Shown one piece after another: positions 47,485-59,300 of a stretch of 64,000 bases of DNA. A program made the translations under genes and the position numbers. This DNA is from Litoditis marina (lineage: Eukaryota; Nematoda; Chromadorea; Rhabditida; Rhabditidae): NCBI GenBank assembly GCA_964036275.1, contig OZ038437.1, positions 20,012,052 through 20,076,051 on the forward strand. Reading direction: 5' to 3'. The notes beneath the pieces were generated by a model that did no database searches, had not been told where the DNA came from, and saw nothing but the letters and a program-made list of their open reading frames with translations. The number at the start of each line of letters is the position of its first letter. Within the stretch, counting starts at the first letter, position 1.

Positions 47485-47984
47485 GCGTGCAAAGTGAGAT
47501 ATACAGTACCCTCCCGCCTTTCCGTTGGCGACGACTATAATTGCCGATTTCTGGTCAAATTCAAGAATGGAACTGGTTGTAGTTGAAATTCAAAGGTATT
47601 GTCAGGAAAATACCAGCGTAGATGGAGAACAATGATAACCCCTGAAACCCAAACGAGAGCTCATATCTCACGGAGCATAACAACCATATTTTTCGAAAAG
47701 AACAGCTTTTCTGATATTGTATGTTGCTTGAAAACTTGAAAAGTTTCATTCTACCAAAGAACAGACCTTCTATGGAACAATGAACCAAATTATCAGACCA
47801 CCATCGATTTTTTCCCGTTTTGCACAGAGTTTCATGTAGGTAGCCAGATTTTCGATAAAGAGAAGCCACAGTTATGTCGGGTTGAGCAGAAGCGCCTCAC
47901 CATACCTTTTTCGGTGGCGGATACATAGAGCAAAGTATGATAATTGATTGTGTACTGTACAGATCGATAAACATATAGAATACA

Positions 47985-48060
47985 GTCGTCGCCAACGGGA
48001 AGGCCGGTGTGTACTGTATATCTCAGTTTTCGCTGTGTACGAACACATGATTTTGATTCG
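47985..48060 (+). mobile_element. SINE-like repeat head fragment
   Basis: CAGTCGTCGCCAACGGGAAG then GTACTGTATATCTCAG and GCTGTGTACGAACACAT. The tRNA-like half is absent. Duplicated at 52439-52514. Confidence 0.6.
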
Positions 48061-48529
48061 AAACTTTCACGGAACAGGTTTTCTACTTGACAGTCTATTT
48101 GTTTTCCCACTTGTAAGAAGAGTATAATAGATCATACGATCATAGATTTCATTAGTAAAAGGCACTTGGAACGATTTCGTTTTGTCAAGGACAGATTCAC
48201 ATTTTCAAATTATCATTCAATCAACTGCATTAGAAAGTCTGATTGTTTAAATGGGAATGCTTTTATTTAGCGATTGGAGCTGGGGTTTTGTAATGTTGTT
48301 GATAAATTATTCATCTAAAAACGTTCGAATGTAGATTTCATAGAAATAAAGATCATCTAAATTATGCAAAATCAGTCCAAAAGTGCGTTTATATACGGCA
48401 TATTCAGAGCAAAAACTGCATTATTTTCACCATTTCTCTTTTTCTCACGTTATTGGTTCGGCACAGAGCCGGATTTTCTAAACTGAGAGGGCTTTTGATT
48501 ATCTTCGGGCAAGTTATACATTTAAAGTA

Positions 48530-48634
48530 GGACGATTATGTGGTCGGATCCCAAGGCTTCAGTCCTTCAAACTGCAATACACTTTTATCGCAGTTTAAAG
48601 GACCATTGACACGAGATTGGTCCACAAAACCGTT
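48530..48634. mobile_element. MITE family 1 copy
   Basis: GGACGATTATGTGG at the left with a decayed right end (GGTCCACAAAACCGTTCT). Located 230 bases upstream of exon 1 of gene B. Confidence 0.8.
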
Positions 48635-48866
48635 CTGCTTCAAGAATGGGAAATTAGTGATTTTTATGCCGAACATACCAACAATAGTCAAGACATATCT
48701 TTTCCCTGAAAGCCCCGCGCTTGTTTCACTGTCGAAAAAGTATAAACCCATTTTTTTTTTCAATTTTTCGTTTTCAACCTTTGTTGCGGTTCGGCAACTT
48801 TTTCAAAGGATTTTTTATCAATCTCAAGTTTACAGAAAACAAGGAAAATTCATTGAGTGCTGCAGG

Positions 48867-50932
48867 ATGCGTCTGTTGATCACGGTGAGATGATTGGTCA
48901 ATGAACACGTGAGAACACGTTAACCCCAATGAAAACCTCAGGAAAGTGTGAATTAAAGATTACCTGCATGATTTTGTACGGTGCCAGACATTTCGAACTT
49001 CTAATCATGAAAACATTCAATTCACTGTTAGAGCTACATAGTTGGTGATATCCTTAAAGTTCTTTTCAATTGAGACAATACATTTTGTAAAGTGCGTGCC
49101 AAATTCATAAAATATCCGCTTCATGTGAGACTCGAACCGGTCCCAACGGTTTAGGATAGCAACGTTGCGGACGAATCGTATATATGTGTTTTCACACAGC
49201 ACAAAGTGAGACATACAGTAAACCATCGCTTTTCTTTTAGCGACAACTATAACCCGAACTCAATTCACATACTCCAGCTTTCCGTTCTGGTGGTTTTGAC
49301 CTCCGCCCAACTGCCCCGTATCCCCTATGGCAGAATGAGAATTACCGCCAATATGACCATCAAATGCGCCCTCCATGAGAAGTTCTACATCGAAATTCAG
49401 ATGAAGGACGTGGGTGAATTTTTTCACGTTTACGAACTGCGTATTTTAGACGTAAATTGAATAGTCACATAAACTTCATTCAAGTGAGGAGTCTCGCACT
49501 TCATCATTGCACGTTCCTGAGTTCTGCTGTGTTTGACAAGTTTCACGCGACTGTGCCATTGACTAACAGTATAGTAAATCTCACAATCGAAGAACGAACT
49601 TTCAAAATTCCCGGCAGGTTAAAATCTGACCGAAAATCAACCAATATGGTTGCCACGAGGTATATTCTTCATTTCTCCAATAACGACAACAAAAAAGTCA
49701 ATCGATTAAGCGAAGCGGGGCGAGCGGTCATTGATTGTTTGGCAGCGTAAAAGAGAGTGTGTAGGTCAATGATACGCAGTCTGACTGCGCCTCGGCAAAT
49801 CCCGATTGTCATAAAATCAGTGGTACGGTGCTCACAGCAGTTTGGCAAACCGTATACCAAACAGAAGATGAGAAGTTTGCCAATCAAGTTCGCGTGTCGG
49901 AAGCATGTCCTCTCGGTCAAGGGCATATGAGACGGCGTGGCCGGCTTGCAGTAACATTTACAGTTCTTGATTCTGCGACATAACCACATAATTTCAGAGT
50001 GACTTCGCCACGTTCGACGACCAAGTGGGCGCCTCGCTCATATGGGACTTCGAATCGGCGAAGGGCGCGCCTCACGACGTCTTTCTCTGGGGAGACGCAG
50101 AAGACGATGGACCCATCGAGAACTACCTCGAAGTATTCTTCAAGGTCAAACACAATTGTACTCCGGTACGTGGGTTTCACGACCAGTTATACATATGACC
50201 GGTTATTACCTTTAAAATAACCATGTTTTCTCGGTTACCTGGGTAACCGGCAACCATGGTTCGGTGAGGTTACCAATTGGTTCTTCACTGGGGTATCCGG
50301 AAAACAGTTAGATTAGGGAGTTCACCGAATTCAGCGCAGAACCCTACAGTCATCGCCAACAGAAAGACGTGAGGGTACTGTATATCTCACTTTTCGCTGT
50401 GTATGCACAGATGTTTTAGATTCCGAAGATTGCCAGTTGCGTGCAATAATAACGCAGTGGTTGGCACTCTGCTAAAAAAGTTTTGCTCGCAGGTTCGCTT
50501 CCGGCGAGAGACAGAAGTTTATAAAGTTGGCGCCCATCATACCGTGTTCACGCACTTTCTCGAAAAGCTTGAAAATATTGATTCCCCACGAAAATAAAAT
50601 TGAAGCTAAACACTTTTTCAGAACAGAGAAAGAGCGCTGAGAGACCTTCCACGAACAAAACCCAAGAAGGTAAAGAGTTATTCATGATTCTAATGTATAA
50701 TTAGTGTTTGCAGTTGTTTCATTACAATCATATCATCAGCTTTTATTCTTATTATTCTTATTTTAACTTTAAGGGACCTCGCAAGCTGATTCCATATGAT
50801 GTGAAGTTCATGACCGGCAAGACGTATGCGCTACCGGTAGCGTCGACGAATGATCAAGTTTGGAACCTGGAACAACCCTATTATCAAAAGGTTTACTGGG
50901 GATACATGGGGGGTGTTTATGGTATAAATTAA
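48867..50932 (+). CDS. TTL-like secreted protein, paralogue B (5 exons, 174 aa)
   Basis: Exons: 48867-48884, 49278-49409, 49998-50165, 50622-50669, 50774-50932, all phase 0, ending TAA. Exon 1 is the tiny MRLLIT exon directly after a TGCTGCAGG acceptor. With exon 2 it gives a textbook signal peptide (MRLLITLSVLVVLTSAQ). The mature protein has RITANMTIKCALH, a DD-containing region, HDVFLWGDAEDD, YLEVFFKVKHNCTP and a C-terminal IPYDVKFMTGKTYALPVAS block. The order (strand with a Cys, acidic DD segment, F-x-W/L-x-G turn, Y-L-x-hydrophobic-KH-x-C, then GKTY) fits the nematode transthyretin-like family (PF01060). TTL proteins are small secreted beta-sandwich proteins, some acting as extracellular bridging molecules; no specific role is inferred. 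It lies between A' and C and shares near-identical flanks with C. Confidence 0.75.
49120..49250 (-). mobile_element. SINE-like repeat in gene B intron 1
   Basis: Minus-strand copy with B-box-like GGTTCGAGTCT at 49128-49140 and the head (GTCGCTAAAAG...TGTATGTCTCACTTT) at about 49200-49250. It ends 27 bases before the exon 2 acceptor. Confidence 0.6.
49485..49570. mobile_element. MITE family 4 copy in gene B intron 2
   Basis: CATTGCACGTTCCTGAGTTC then TGCTGTGTTTGACAAG and CGCGACTGTGCC. Paralogous copy in gene C intron 2 at about 54205-54290. Confidence 0.6.
50352..50530 (+). mobile_element. complete SINE-like repeat in gene B intron 3
   Basis: Head CATCGCCAACAGAAAG...GGGTACTGTATATCTCAC at 50352-50400. 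The tRNA-like part follows with A-box-like TAACGCAGTGGTTGG, a short variable stem and B-box-like CAGGTTCGCTTCC, ending GGCGAGAGACAG. Together with 63699-63880 this defines the family's full length, about 180 bases. Confidence 0.7.
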
Positions 50933-51232
50933 AGATGTTAAATTGAGAGAAATGTTTATGAAAACAACAAAAATATATACATTAGTAAAAATGCTCAGCA
51001 AAATGCAAATACCAACTTGGTTGCGATTATATGAGAAACTGTTGGATGATTTCCCATGAAATCAAAACCACTCCACATAGCAGCTCGACACCAGAAACAA
51101 CCCTGTATGTGGGTGCCACATTTAACAACTTCTGTCTCTCGCCGGAATAGAATCTGCGAGCAAAAGATTCGTAGCAGGGCGCGAACCGACTCCGCTATTA
51201 GAGAGCATAACCGGCAAGCTGTGGAATCGAGG

Positions 51233-51938
51233 ATATAAGACGCTGCAATATATATGACCCCACTAAATCCGACAAATACACACATTTTCGAGAATGTTGT
51301 GCAAAATACACATCGTTTGTCACGAAAGTGGTTTTTCTTTTGACCATGTGTATTCAAAAGCCTTGCACACGAAAAATCAACTGGAAAAACAGGATGTACG
51401 CAAAGTATTGATGTATACACCTATAAAACTTGGTGACACCAAATTGGTAGAACCGAAAAAGTGGATTAATAGATTACTCAAAATCCTTATTTGAAAAAAA
51501 TGTGTAAACCCCCAGAAATGCATAAATTTATTAGAATTTTGGTGTGTCCATGTGAACCTTTTCTGTTTTTAGCTAGTTTTTTGTGCTTTAAGCGTTTAAT
51601 CAGGGATTATGCAAAATATTCGTAGTAAAGAATTTGTGCATGTACACGTTTTCCGTAGTACTACATTTGTGTACTTTATGTGTACACATTTCAGGATCTA
51701 CCGATTTTGTGCACATCCCTATTTGCACAATTTCGCTTCTAACGAATTTGCGTATACGATCTTGATTCATGTTTGCATGTACTTGGCGGTGTGGTTTTAC
51801 ACATGGTTGATGCAATATTCGTTTTTCAGCAATTCACAGTACAATATCTCATTCATTGCAATAAAATACACAACGATGAGCGAAAAAGTGATTTTCAAGT
51901 TTTTCTTGTGGGGACATATAAATTACAGCGTCTTATAT
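51233..51938. mobile_element. 706-bp ATATAAGACGCTG element, duplicated copy
   Basis: Exact duplicate of 46779-47484, copied with the surrounding segment rather than transposed. Confidence 0.65.
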
Positions 51939-52438
51939 GCGTGCAAAGTGAGATATACAGTACCCTCCCGCCTTTCCGTTGGCGACGACTATAATTGCCG
52001 ATTTCTGGTCAAATTCAAGAATGGAACTGGTTGTAGTTGAAATTCAAAGGTATTGTCAGGAAAATACCAGCGTAGATGGAGAACAATGATAACCCCTGAA
52101 ACCCAAACGAGAGCTCATATCTCACGGAGCATAACAACCATATTTTTCGAAAAGAACAGCTTTTCTGATATTGTATGTTGCTTGAAAACTTGAAAAGTTT
52201 CATTCTACCAAAGAACAGACCTTCTATGGAACAATGAACCAAATTATCAGACCACCATCGATTTTTTCCCGTTTTGCACAGAGTTTCATGTAGGTAGCCA
52301 GATTTTCGATAAAGAGAAGCCACAGTTATGTCGGGTTGAGCAGAAGCGCCTCACCATACCTTTTTCGGTGGCGGATACATAGAGCAAAGTATGATAATTG
52401 ATTGTGTACTGTACAGATCGATAAACATATAGAATACA

Positions 52439-52514
52439 GTCGTCGCCAACGGGAAGGCCGGTGTGTACTGTATATCTCAGTTTTCGCTGTGTACGAACAC
52501 ATGATTTTGATTCG
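52439..52514 (+). mobile_element. SINE-like repeat head, duplicated copy
   Basis: Duplicate of 47985-48060. Confidence 0.55.
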
Positions 52515-52982
52515 AAACTTTCACGGAACAGGTTTTCTACTTGACAGTCTATTTGTTTTCCCACTTGTAAGAAGAGTATAATAGATCATACGATCATAGA
52601 TTTCATTAGTAAAAGGCACTTGGAACGATTTCGTTTTGTCAAGGACAGATTCACATTTTCAAATTATCATTCAATCAACTGCATTAGAAAGTCTGATTGT
52701 TTAAATGGGAATGCTTTTATTTAGCGATTGGAGCTGGGGTTTTGTAATGTTGTTGATAAATTATTCATCTAAAAACGTTCGAATGTAGATTTCATAGAAA
52801 TAAAGATCATCTAAATTATGCAAAATCAGTCCAAAAGTGCGTTTATATACGGCATATTCAGAGCAAAAACTGCATTATTTTCACCATTTCTCTTTTTCTC
52901 ACGTTATTGGTTCGGCACAGAGCCGGATTTTCTAAACTGAGAGGGCTTTTGATTATCTTCGGGCAAGTTATACATTTAAAGT

Positions 52983-53087
52983 AGGACGATTATGTGGTCG
53001 GATCCAAGGCTTCAGTCCTTCAAACTGCAATACACTTTTATCGCAGTTTAAAGGACCATTGACACGAGATTGGTCCACAAAACCGTT
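52983..53087. mobile_element. MITE family 1 copy, duplicated
   Basis: Duplicate of 48530-48634 with a one-base deletion after GTGGTCGGATCC. Confidence 0.8.
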
Positions 53088-53319
53088 CTGCTTCAAGAAT
53101 GGGAAATTAGTGATTTTTATGCCGAACATACCAACAATAGTCAAGACATATCTTTTCCCTGAAAGCCCCGCGCTTGTTTCACTGTCGAAAAAGTATAAAC
53201 CCATTTTTTTTTTCAATTTTTCGTTTTCAACCTTTGTTGCGGTTCGGAAACTTTTTCAAAGGATTTTTCATCAATCTCAGGTTTACAGAAAACAAGGAAA
53301 ATTCATTGAGTGCTGCAGG

Positions 53320-56300
53320 ATGCGTCTGTTGATCACGGTGAGATGATTGGTCAATGAACACGTGAGAACACGTTAACCCCAATGAAAACCTCAGGAAAGT
53401 GTGAATTAAAGATTACCTGCATGATTTTGTACGGTGCCAGACATTTCGAACTTCTAATCATGAAAACATTCAATTCACTGTTAGAGCTACATAGTTGGTG
53501 ATATCCTTAAAGTTCTTTTCAATTGAGACAATACATTTCGTATAGTTCGCAAATTTCTGAACTGGACTTGGGCAGCTTGCCAATGAAATTTGAAACAGTT
53601 TTTGAACATGTTGAAGTACTTTAAGACAATAGGAATTCATGCGAAGGGTTCTTCCCGTTTGTTATGATTCGTATTCAATAAAACTTTCTGTAAAATATAA
53701 ATTTTCTCCAAGTAACAGTCTTTTTGGCACGCTGCCCAAGTTTTTGGCACGCTGCCAACAAGTCTAGTTGGAAAATGTGAGCACTATATAGTGCGTGCCA
53801 AACTTATAAAATATGCGCTTCATGTGAGACTCGAACCGGAACGAAAAGTTTAGAGGCGCGGACGCCAACCACTATACTAACTGGGCCTATAGCGGCGTCG
53901 CGGACGAATGTATATGTGTTGTTACACAGCAGAAAGTGAGATATACAATATACAACCACCTTTCGTTGAGCGACAACTATAACCCGAACTCAATTTACAT
54001 ATTCCAGCTTGCTGTCCTGGTGGTGGTGACCTCCGCCCAACTGCCCCGTATTCCTTATGGCAGAATGAGAATTACCGCTAATATGACCATCAAATGCGCC
54101 CTCCATGAGAAGTTCTACATCGAAATTCAGATGAAGGACGTGGGTGAATCAACGAATTTTTTATACTAGAAATAAATTGGATAGTCACGTAAAGTGTATT
54201 TCAGTGAGGAGTCTCGCACTTCGTCATTGCACGTTCCTGAGTTCTGCTGTGTTTGACAAGTTTCACGCGACTGTGCCATTGACTAACAGTATAGTAAATC
54301 TCACAGTCGAACATCGAACTTTCAAAATTCACGGCAGGTTAAAACCTGACCGAAAATCAACCTATATGGTTACCACGAGGTATATTCTTCATTTCTCCAA
54401 TAACGACAACAAAAAAGTCAATCGATTGAGCGAAGCGGGGCGAGCGGTCATTGATTGTTTGGCAGCGTAAAAGAGAGTGTGTAGGTCAATGATACGCAGT
54501 CTGACTGCGCCTCGGCAAATTCCGATTCTCATAAAATCAGTGGTACGGTGCTCACAGCGGTTTGGCAAACCGTATACCAAACAGAAGATGAGAAGTTTGC
54601 CAATCAAGTTCGCGTGTCGGAAGCATGTCCTCTCGGTCAAGGGCATATGAGACGGCGTGGCCGGCTCGCAGTAACATTTACAATTCTTGATTCCGCAACA
54701 TCACCACATAATTTCAGAGTGACTTCGCCACCTTCGACGACCAAGTGGGCGCCTCGCTCATATGGGACTTCGAATCGGTGAAGGGCGCGCCTCACGACGT
54801 CTTTCTCTGGGGAGACGCAGAAGACGATGGACCCATCGAGAACTACCTCGAAGTATTCTTCAAGGTCAAACACAATTGTACTCCGGTTCGTGTGTTTTAC
54901 AACTAGTTCCATTTAAAACCGGTTGATACATTTAAAACAACCATGTTTTCTCAGTCACCTTTGTAGCCGTAAACCATGGTTCGGTGTGGTCACCAACTGG
55001 TTATTCATCCAGGTATTCTGATCAACGATTTCGATGCAGCAATAGCTAACACTTAGAAGTGTTGATACAACAAGCACACAGTAGGTTTGGAACTGTTTAT
55101 TGGAGAGTGATCGGGGTATTTATACCCATTTCCCAGACAGCGTGAAGCGTCTTCCAGGAGCGTAGACTGCACTCTTTGTTCTTCTTGACAGGATGGCTTG
55201 ACTCGCTTCTTCTTCTTGTTCTCTCCTTTCTAGTCGTTCTCGGAATGAAAGCGGTCTGTGCCATAACACCTCCCCTATTGATGACTCATCAATACTATTA
55301 GGATCTCTGGCGCGGCGATGACCAAAATTGTTGATCGGACCCGAGAACGGGTTGGCAGAGTTCTCTCTAGTGTTACGTCTCCACTCCCTTGCTTTGTTTG
55401 AGGAAGTGGAGTTCACATAGCTAGGTGTACCTCTCTGCATACGATCTTTTGTGAAGTTCGAGTTAGATCTACATCTCCCCTCAATCGTGTGAGCGAAGTT
55501 CAATGCTACTCTACATCTTCGTTGAATATGGATCAGGTGTCCAATCTGTGTGTACTTGTGAAACCTTCTACTGGAATGAAACCTTCTCCGGATCGGATAT
55601 TCCCTTCCCTGGTTTTCATTCCTCAAATTGCACTTTTCACGCTCCATTTCACGTGATTTTGAGTTCGTCAACGGTTTAACAGGTCTGTTTACGTCGTTGG
55701 TTGCCTGTTTACGGCGTGCAATTTCCACATCCACGGTTTTCATTTTCATCGAAATGCTATTAACGGTGGGGTTGTGGTGGTAGGTTTGCACCATATTGGC
55801 AGCTTGATACCTATCTACTGGTTTCCTCATCCGGTTAGATTTTCTGGGTGCATTCGGAATTGCTCGAGGGACCTTCGTCTTTGGTGTACGTTTCTGACCA
55901 TTACCCTTATTCTGAGTAGGCATTTGTACAAGAACGGTAGTGTCCAAATCTTCCCAGAAAGTGACTCTCTTTCTCAGTTGGTCAGCATGCGCTTTTCTAT
56001 GACCTGTGCCATAGTGTACTATGTACGTATTAGCGCCGGAAATTTCCATGACAATCCCAGGTAGCCACTTGTCTCCTTTTGCATTATAATTGCGTAGGTA
56101 GACTTCTTGGCCTGGTTTGAAAGTATTTACTGCCTTGCCTTTGTAATGTTTCTTCATATTTTCCCTGTATTGATTATCAGGAACGACTTTTTTGTCGGTT
56201 TTTATGAAGTCAAAGGCGGTTCTGAGTTGTCTGCCCATTAATATCTCTGCTGGCGATTTGCCTGTTGCAGGATGGGGTGTCACTCTATATTGAAACAAGA

Positions 56301-59300
56301 GGTCTGTTACGGCTTCGTCAGTGCTTTTGCCTGATCTGATACCTTTATACAGTCCCTTCTTGAATGTTTGAACCAGTCTTTCCGCTTCCCCATTTGAATT
56401 AGGGTGATAGGGCGGAGTGAGTGTTAACTCAATATTTCGCAACTGGCAGAATTCTTTGAATTCTCTGGACGCAAATTGAGGTCCATTATCCGATACTATT
56501 TGTTCGGGTAATCCATGTAATGAGAACAGTTGCTTGAGTACTGCGGTGGTTTTTTCAGTTGTTGTGGTTCTCATTTTTACCACTGTCGGCCATTTTGACT
56601 CTGCGTCGACCACAACTAACCACATACTGTCATCTTCTGTCTGGCAGAAGTCCATGTGGAGTCGTTGCCAGGGCTTTGCCGGCTCTTCCCATGGATGTAG
56701 TTTTGTTTTTACAGGATCCCTAGCGAAAATTGCGCATGTGTCACACGCTGCCACCAATTTGGTGATGTCGCTATCAATTCCGGGATACCAAACCTTCATT
56801 CGGGCTAAAGATATCATTCTGCTCTTCCCATAGTGGCTACTGTGCAGCATTTCAAGAATTTTCTTCTTGTATTGGGTCGGTATTACTACGCGTGTACCCC
56901 AGAGGATGCACCCTTCATGGATGCTTAATTCCTCTTTCTTGCCAGTGAATGCCTTCAGAGCCTCATTTCGGACCTTTGGTGGCCAGCCATTTATAATGTA
57001 CTGTTTTACCACTTGCAACAAAGTGTCCTTTTGAGTTGCTTCTGAAATGTCTTTTTCAGACATAGGAAGTTTTTCGAGATATTCATCTTGCATATCTATC
57101 ATCTGTACTTCTCGTACGATGGCTTCTGCACTGGGTAATTCTCGAGGGTCGGGCAGTCTGGATAACCCATCTGCATTTCCGAACTCGTGGGTGTTTCTAT
57201 ATTCGATTTCGAAAGAATACACCATTAACCTCAGTGCCCAGCGATGCAATCTCTTCGCAGCAATGATTGGTAGTTCATGCTTGGGACCGAATATTTTCAC
57301 CAATGGTTGATGATCGGTCAGGAGGGTAAATTTCCTTCCATAGAAAAATTGATTGAATTTCTCAACGCCATATACAATGCCTAATGCCTCTTTCTCAATT
57401 TGAGCATAGTTTCGTTCCTCTTTTGTGAGTGAACGTGAGGCATAGGCGATGACTTTTTCTTTGCCATCGGCGTATTTGTGATAAATGACTGCTCCCAATC
57501 CATAATCGGAGGCATCAGTGGCCAATACGACTGGAGTTTGGGGGTCATAATGCGTCAAGATATCGGTTTCCATCAACCTTTTCTTGATAGCATGGAACGC
57601 AGTTTGCTGTTCCTTCTCCCATTTGAATACTACTCCTTTTTTACGCAATCCATTCATCGGGGCTGCCAAGGTAGATAGATTCGGGATGAATTTGCCATAA
57701 TATTGAACCATACCCAAGAAGGATTCGATTTCCTTGAGGTTTTTCGGTTCTGGCATATTGACCATGCCTTTCAGCTTCTCTTGCGAGGGTCTTATGCCAT
57801 TGGCATCGACAACGTGTCCCAGAAAATCCATTTTTTCTGTCAGGAATTCACATTTTTCACGTTTTAGTCGAAAACCTGCCTTATTAAGGCGGTCTAGCAC
57901 TCGTCTGAGTCGATCGAGATGCGTGCGATCATCCGGCGCGGTGACCGTAATGTCGTCTAGGTATACGAGAACACCTTCTATACCTGCCAGCGTTGTTTCC
58001 ATTATGCGTTGGAATATGGCTGGGGCAGAGGCAAAACCAAATGGTACTCGTGTATACTCGAACATACCTTTCAACGTATTGATAGTGGTGTACTTCCTCG
58101 ACTCTTGGTCTAGTTCCACTTGCATGTATGAATCAGACAGATCCATCTTAGAGAACTTTGTCCCTCCATTTAGCATATGGAACAGATCGTCTGGAATGGG
58201 CAACGGGTATTGGTTGATATCCAATTGCTGGTTGACTGTTACTTTGTAGTCACCGCATACCCTTATTTTGCCTCCGGGTTTAGGCACAACCACGAGAGGT
58301 GTTGCCCAGTCAGAGTGTTCTACTCTGACCAAGGTACCGTTTCGTACCATTTCATCGAGCTTTTCAATAACCTTCGGTCTGCGAGCGAACGGAATCGGTC
58401 TTGCCCGAAAAATTTCGGGGTTGGCGTATCCTCTTTGAATTTGAGGTGTGCCGGGACCGTAGTACACTTTCCCAGTTCGGGGTTGAATAGTGCCTTGTTC
58501 TGCTCTAACATCTCGGTTAGCTCGGATTTGAGTGTCTGACGATCTAGCGTCTTGACCTCGAACACCGTGCGGTAGTGTGGACCACAATCGATGCCTAGTG
58601 AACGTATCATGTCACGTCCACACAACGGATAATCACTATTTTGTCCTTCTAGAACATGAATAGGTATTATGGCTTGGTTTCCGTTGAATTTGACTTTGAC
58701 TTTTGACATTCCGGCGAAGCGGATAGGACTTTTATTATAAGCCATTGCCTGTGTTTTCACTGGCAATAGGGTTGGTTTGCCAATTCCGACCCATACGTCA
58801 TAGTCAATTATTGAGATTGATGCGCCTGTATCTAGCTCACAGGGCACGGATTTACCGTTTATCTCAAGGTCCAGCAGACAAGGTGGCTCATTTTTTACAC
58901 TATTGATCAGTGTAGGGGAATTTTCCCCTGAGCTCTTATCCTTGTTTACGTTGGCTGGCAGACTGGTAGTCTGGCTCCTCTGTTTTGGATACAGATTGGA
59001 GTCTTTACAAGCCAATGTTTCAGACTTGTCAGGTTTCATCGAGACCTGGCCCTTACACAATGATGTAGGGACTTCCTGAACCACTGGATTTGGTTCAGCA
59101 GATTCAATAAGAATCTGGCTCCTCGTTGCATTGAGCGGTTGGGAGTCTTTACGAATCAATATTTCAGACTCGTCAGGCTCAATCAAGGCCTGGCCCTTAC
59201 ACTCATATAAAGATGTAGGGACTTTCTGAACCACTGGATTGGGTTCAGCAGATTCAATGAGAACCTGACCCTTCAGACCGTTTTTACGCGGTTGAGGGAC

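Larger units (their letters stand above)
46170..49085 (+). repeat. 2.9-kb segmental duplication, copy 1
   Basis: Identical to 50624-53538 over most of its length, at an offset of 4454 bases (4453 after a one-base deletion near 52990). It runs from the exon 4 homologue of A' to the intron 1 region of gene B. A few substitutions appear only near the right end (48790-48830), where copy 1 resembles the 45.4-kb region instead. Confidence 0.95.
50624..53538 (+). repeat. 2.9-kb segmental duplication, copy 2
   Basis: Partner of 46170-49085. It carries the last two exons of gene B, the spacer elements, and exon 1 plus part of intron 1 of gene C. Inferred age is young because non-coding sequence is almost unchanged. 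Confidence 0.95.

Noticed and set aside
47155..47586. A 143-codon frame, duplicated at 51609-52040
   Set aside because: It runs across the end of the 706-bp element into a SINE-like head; a chance open frame.
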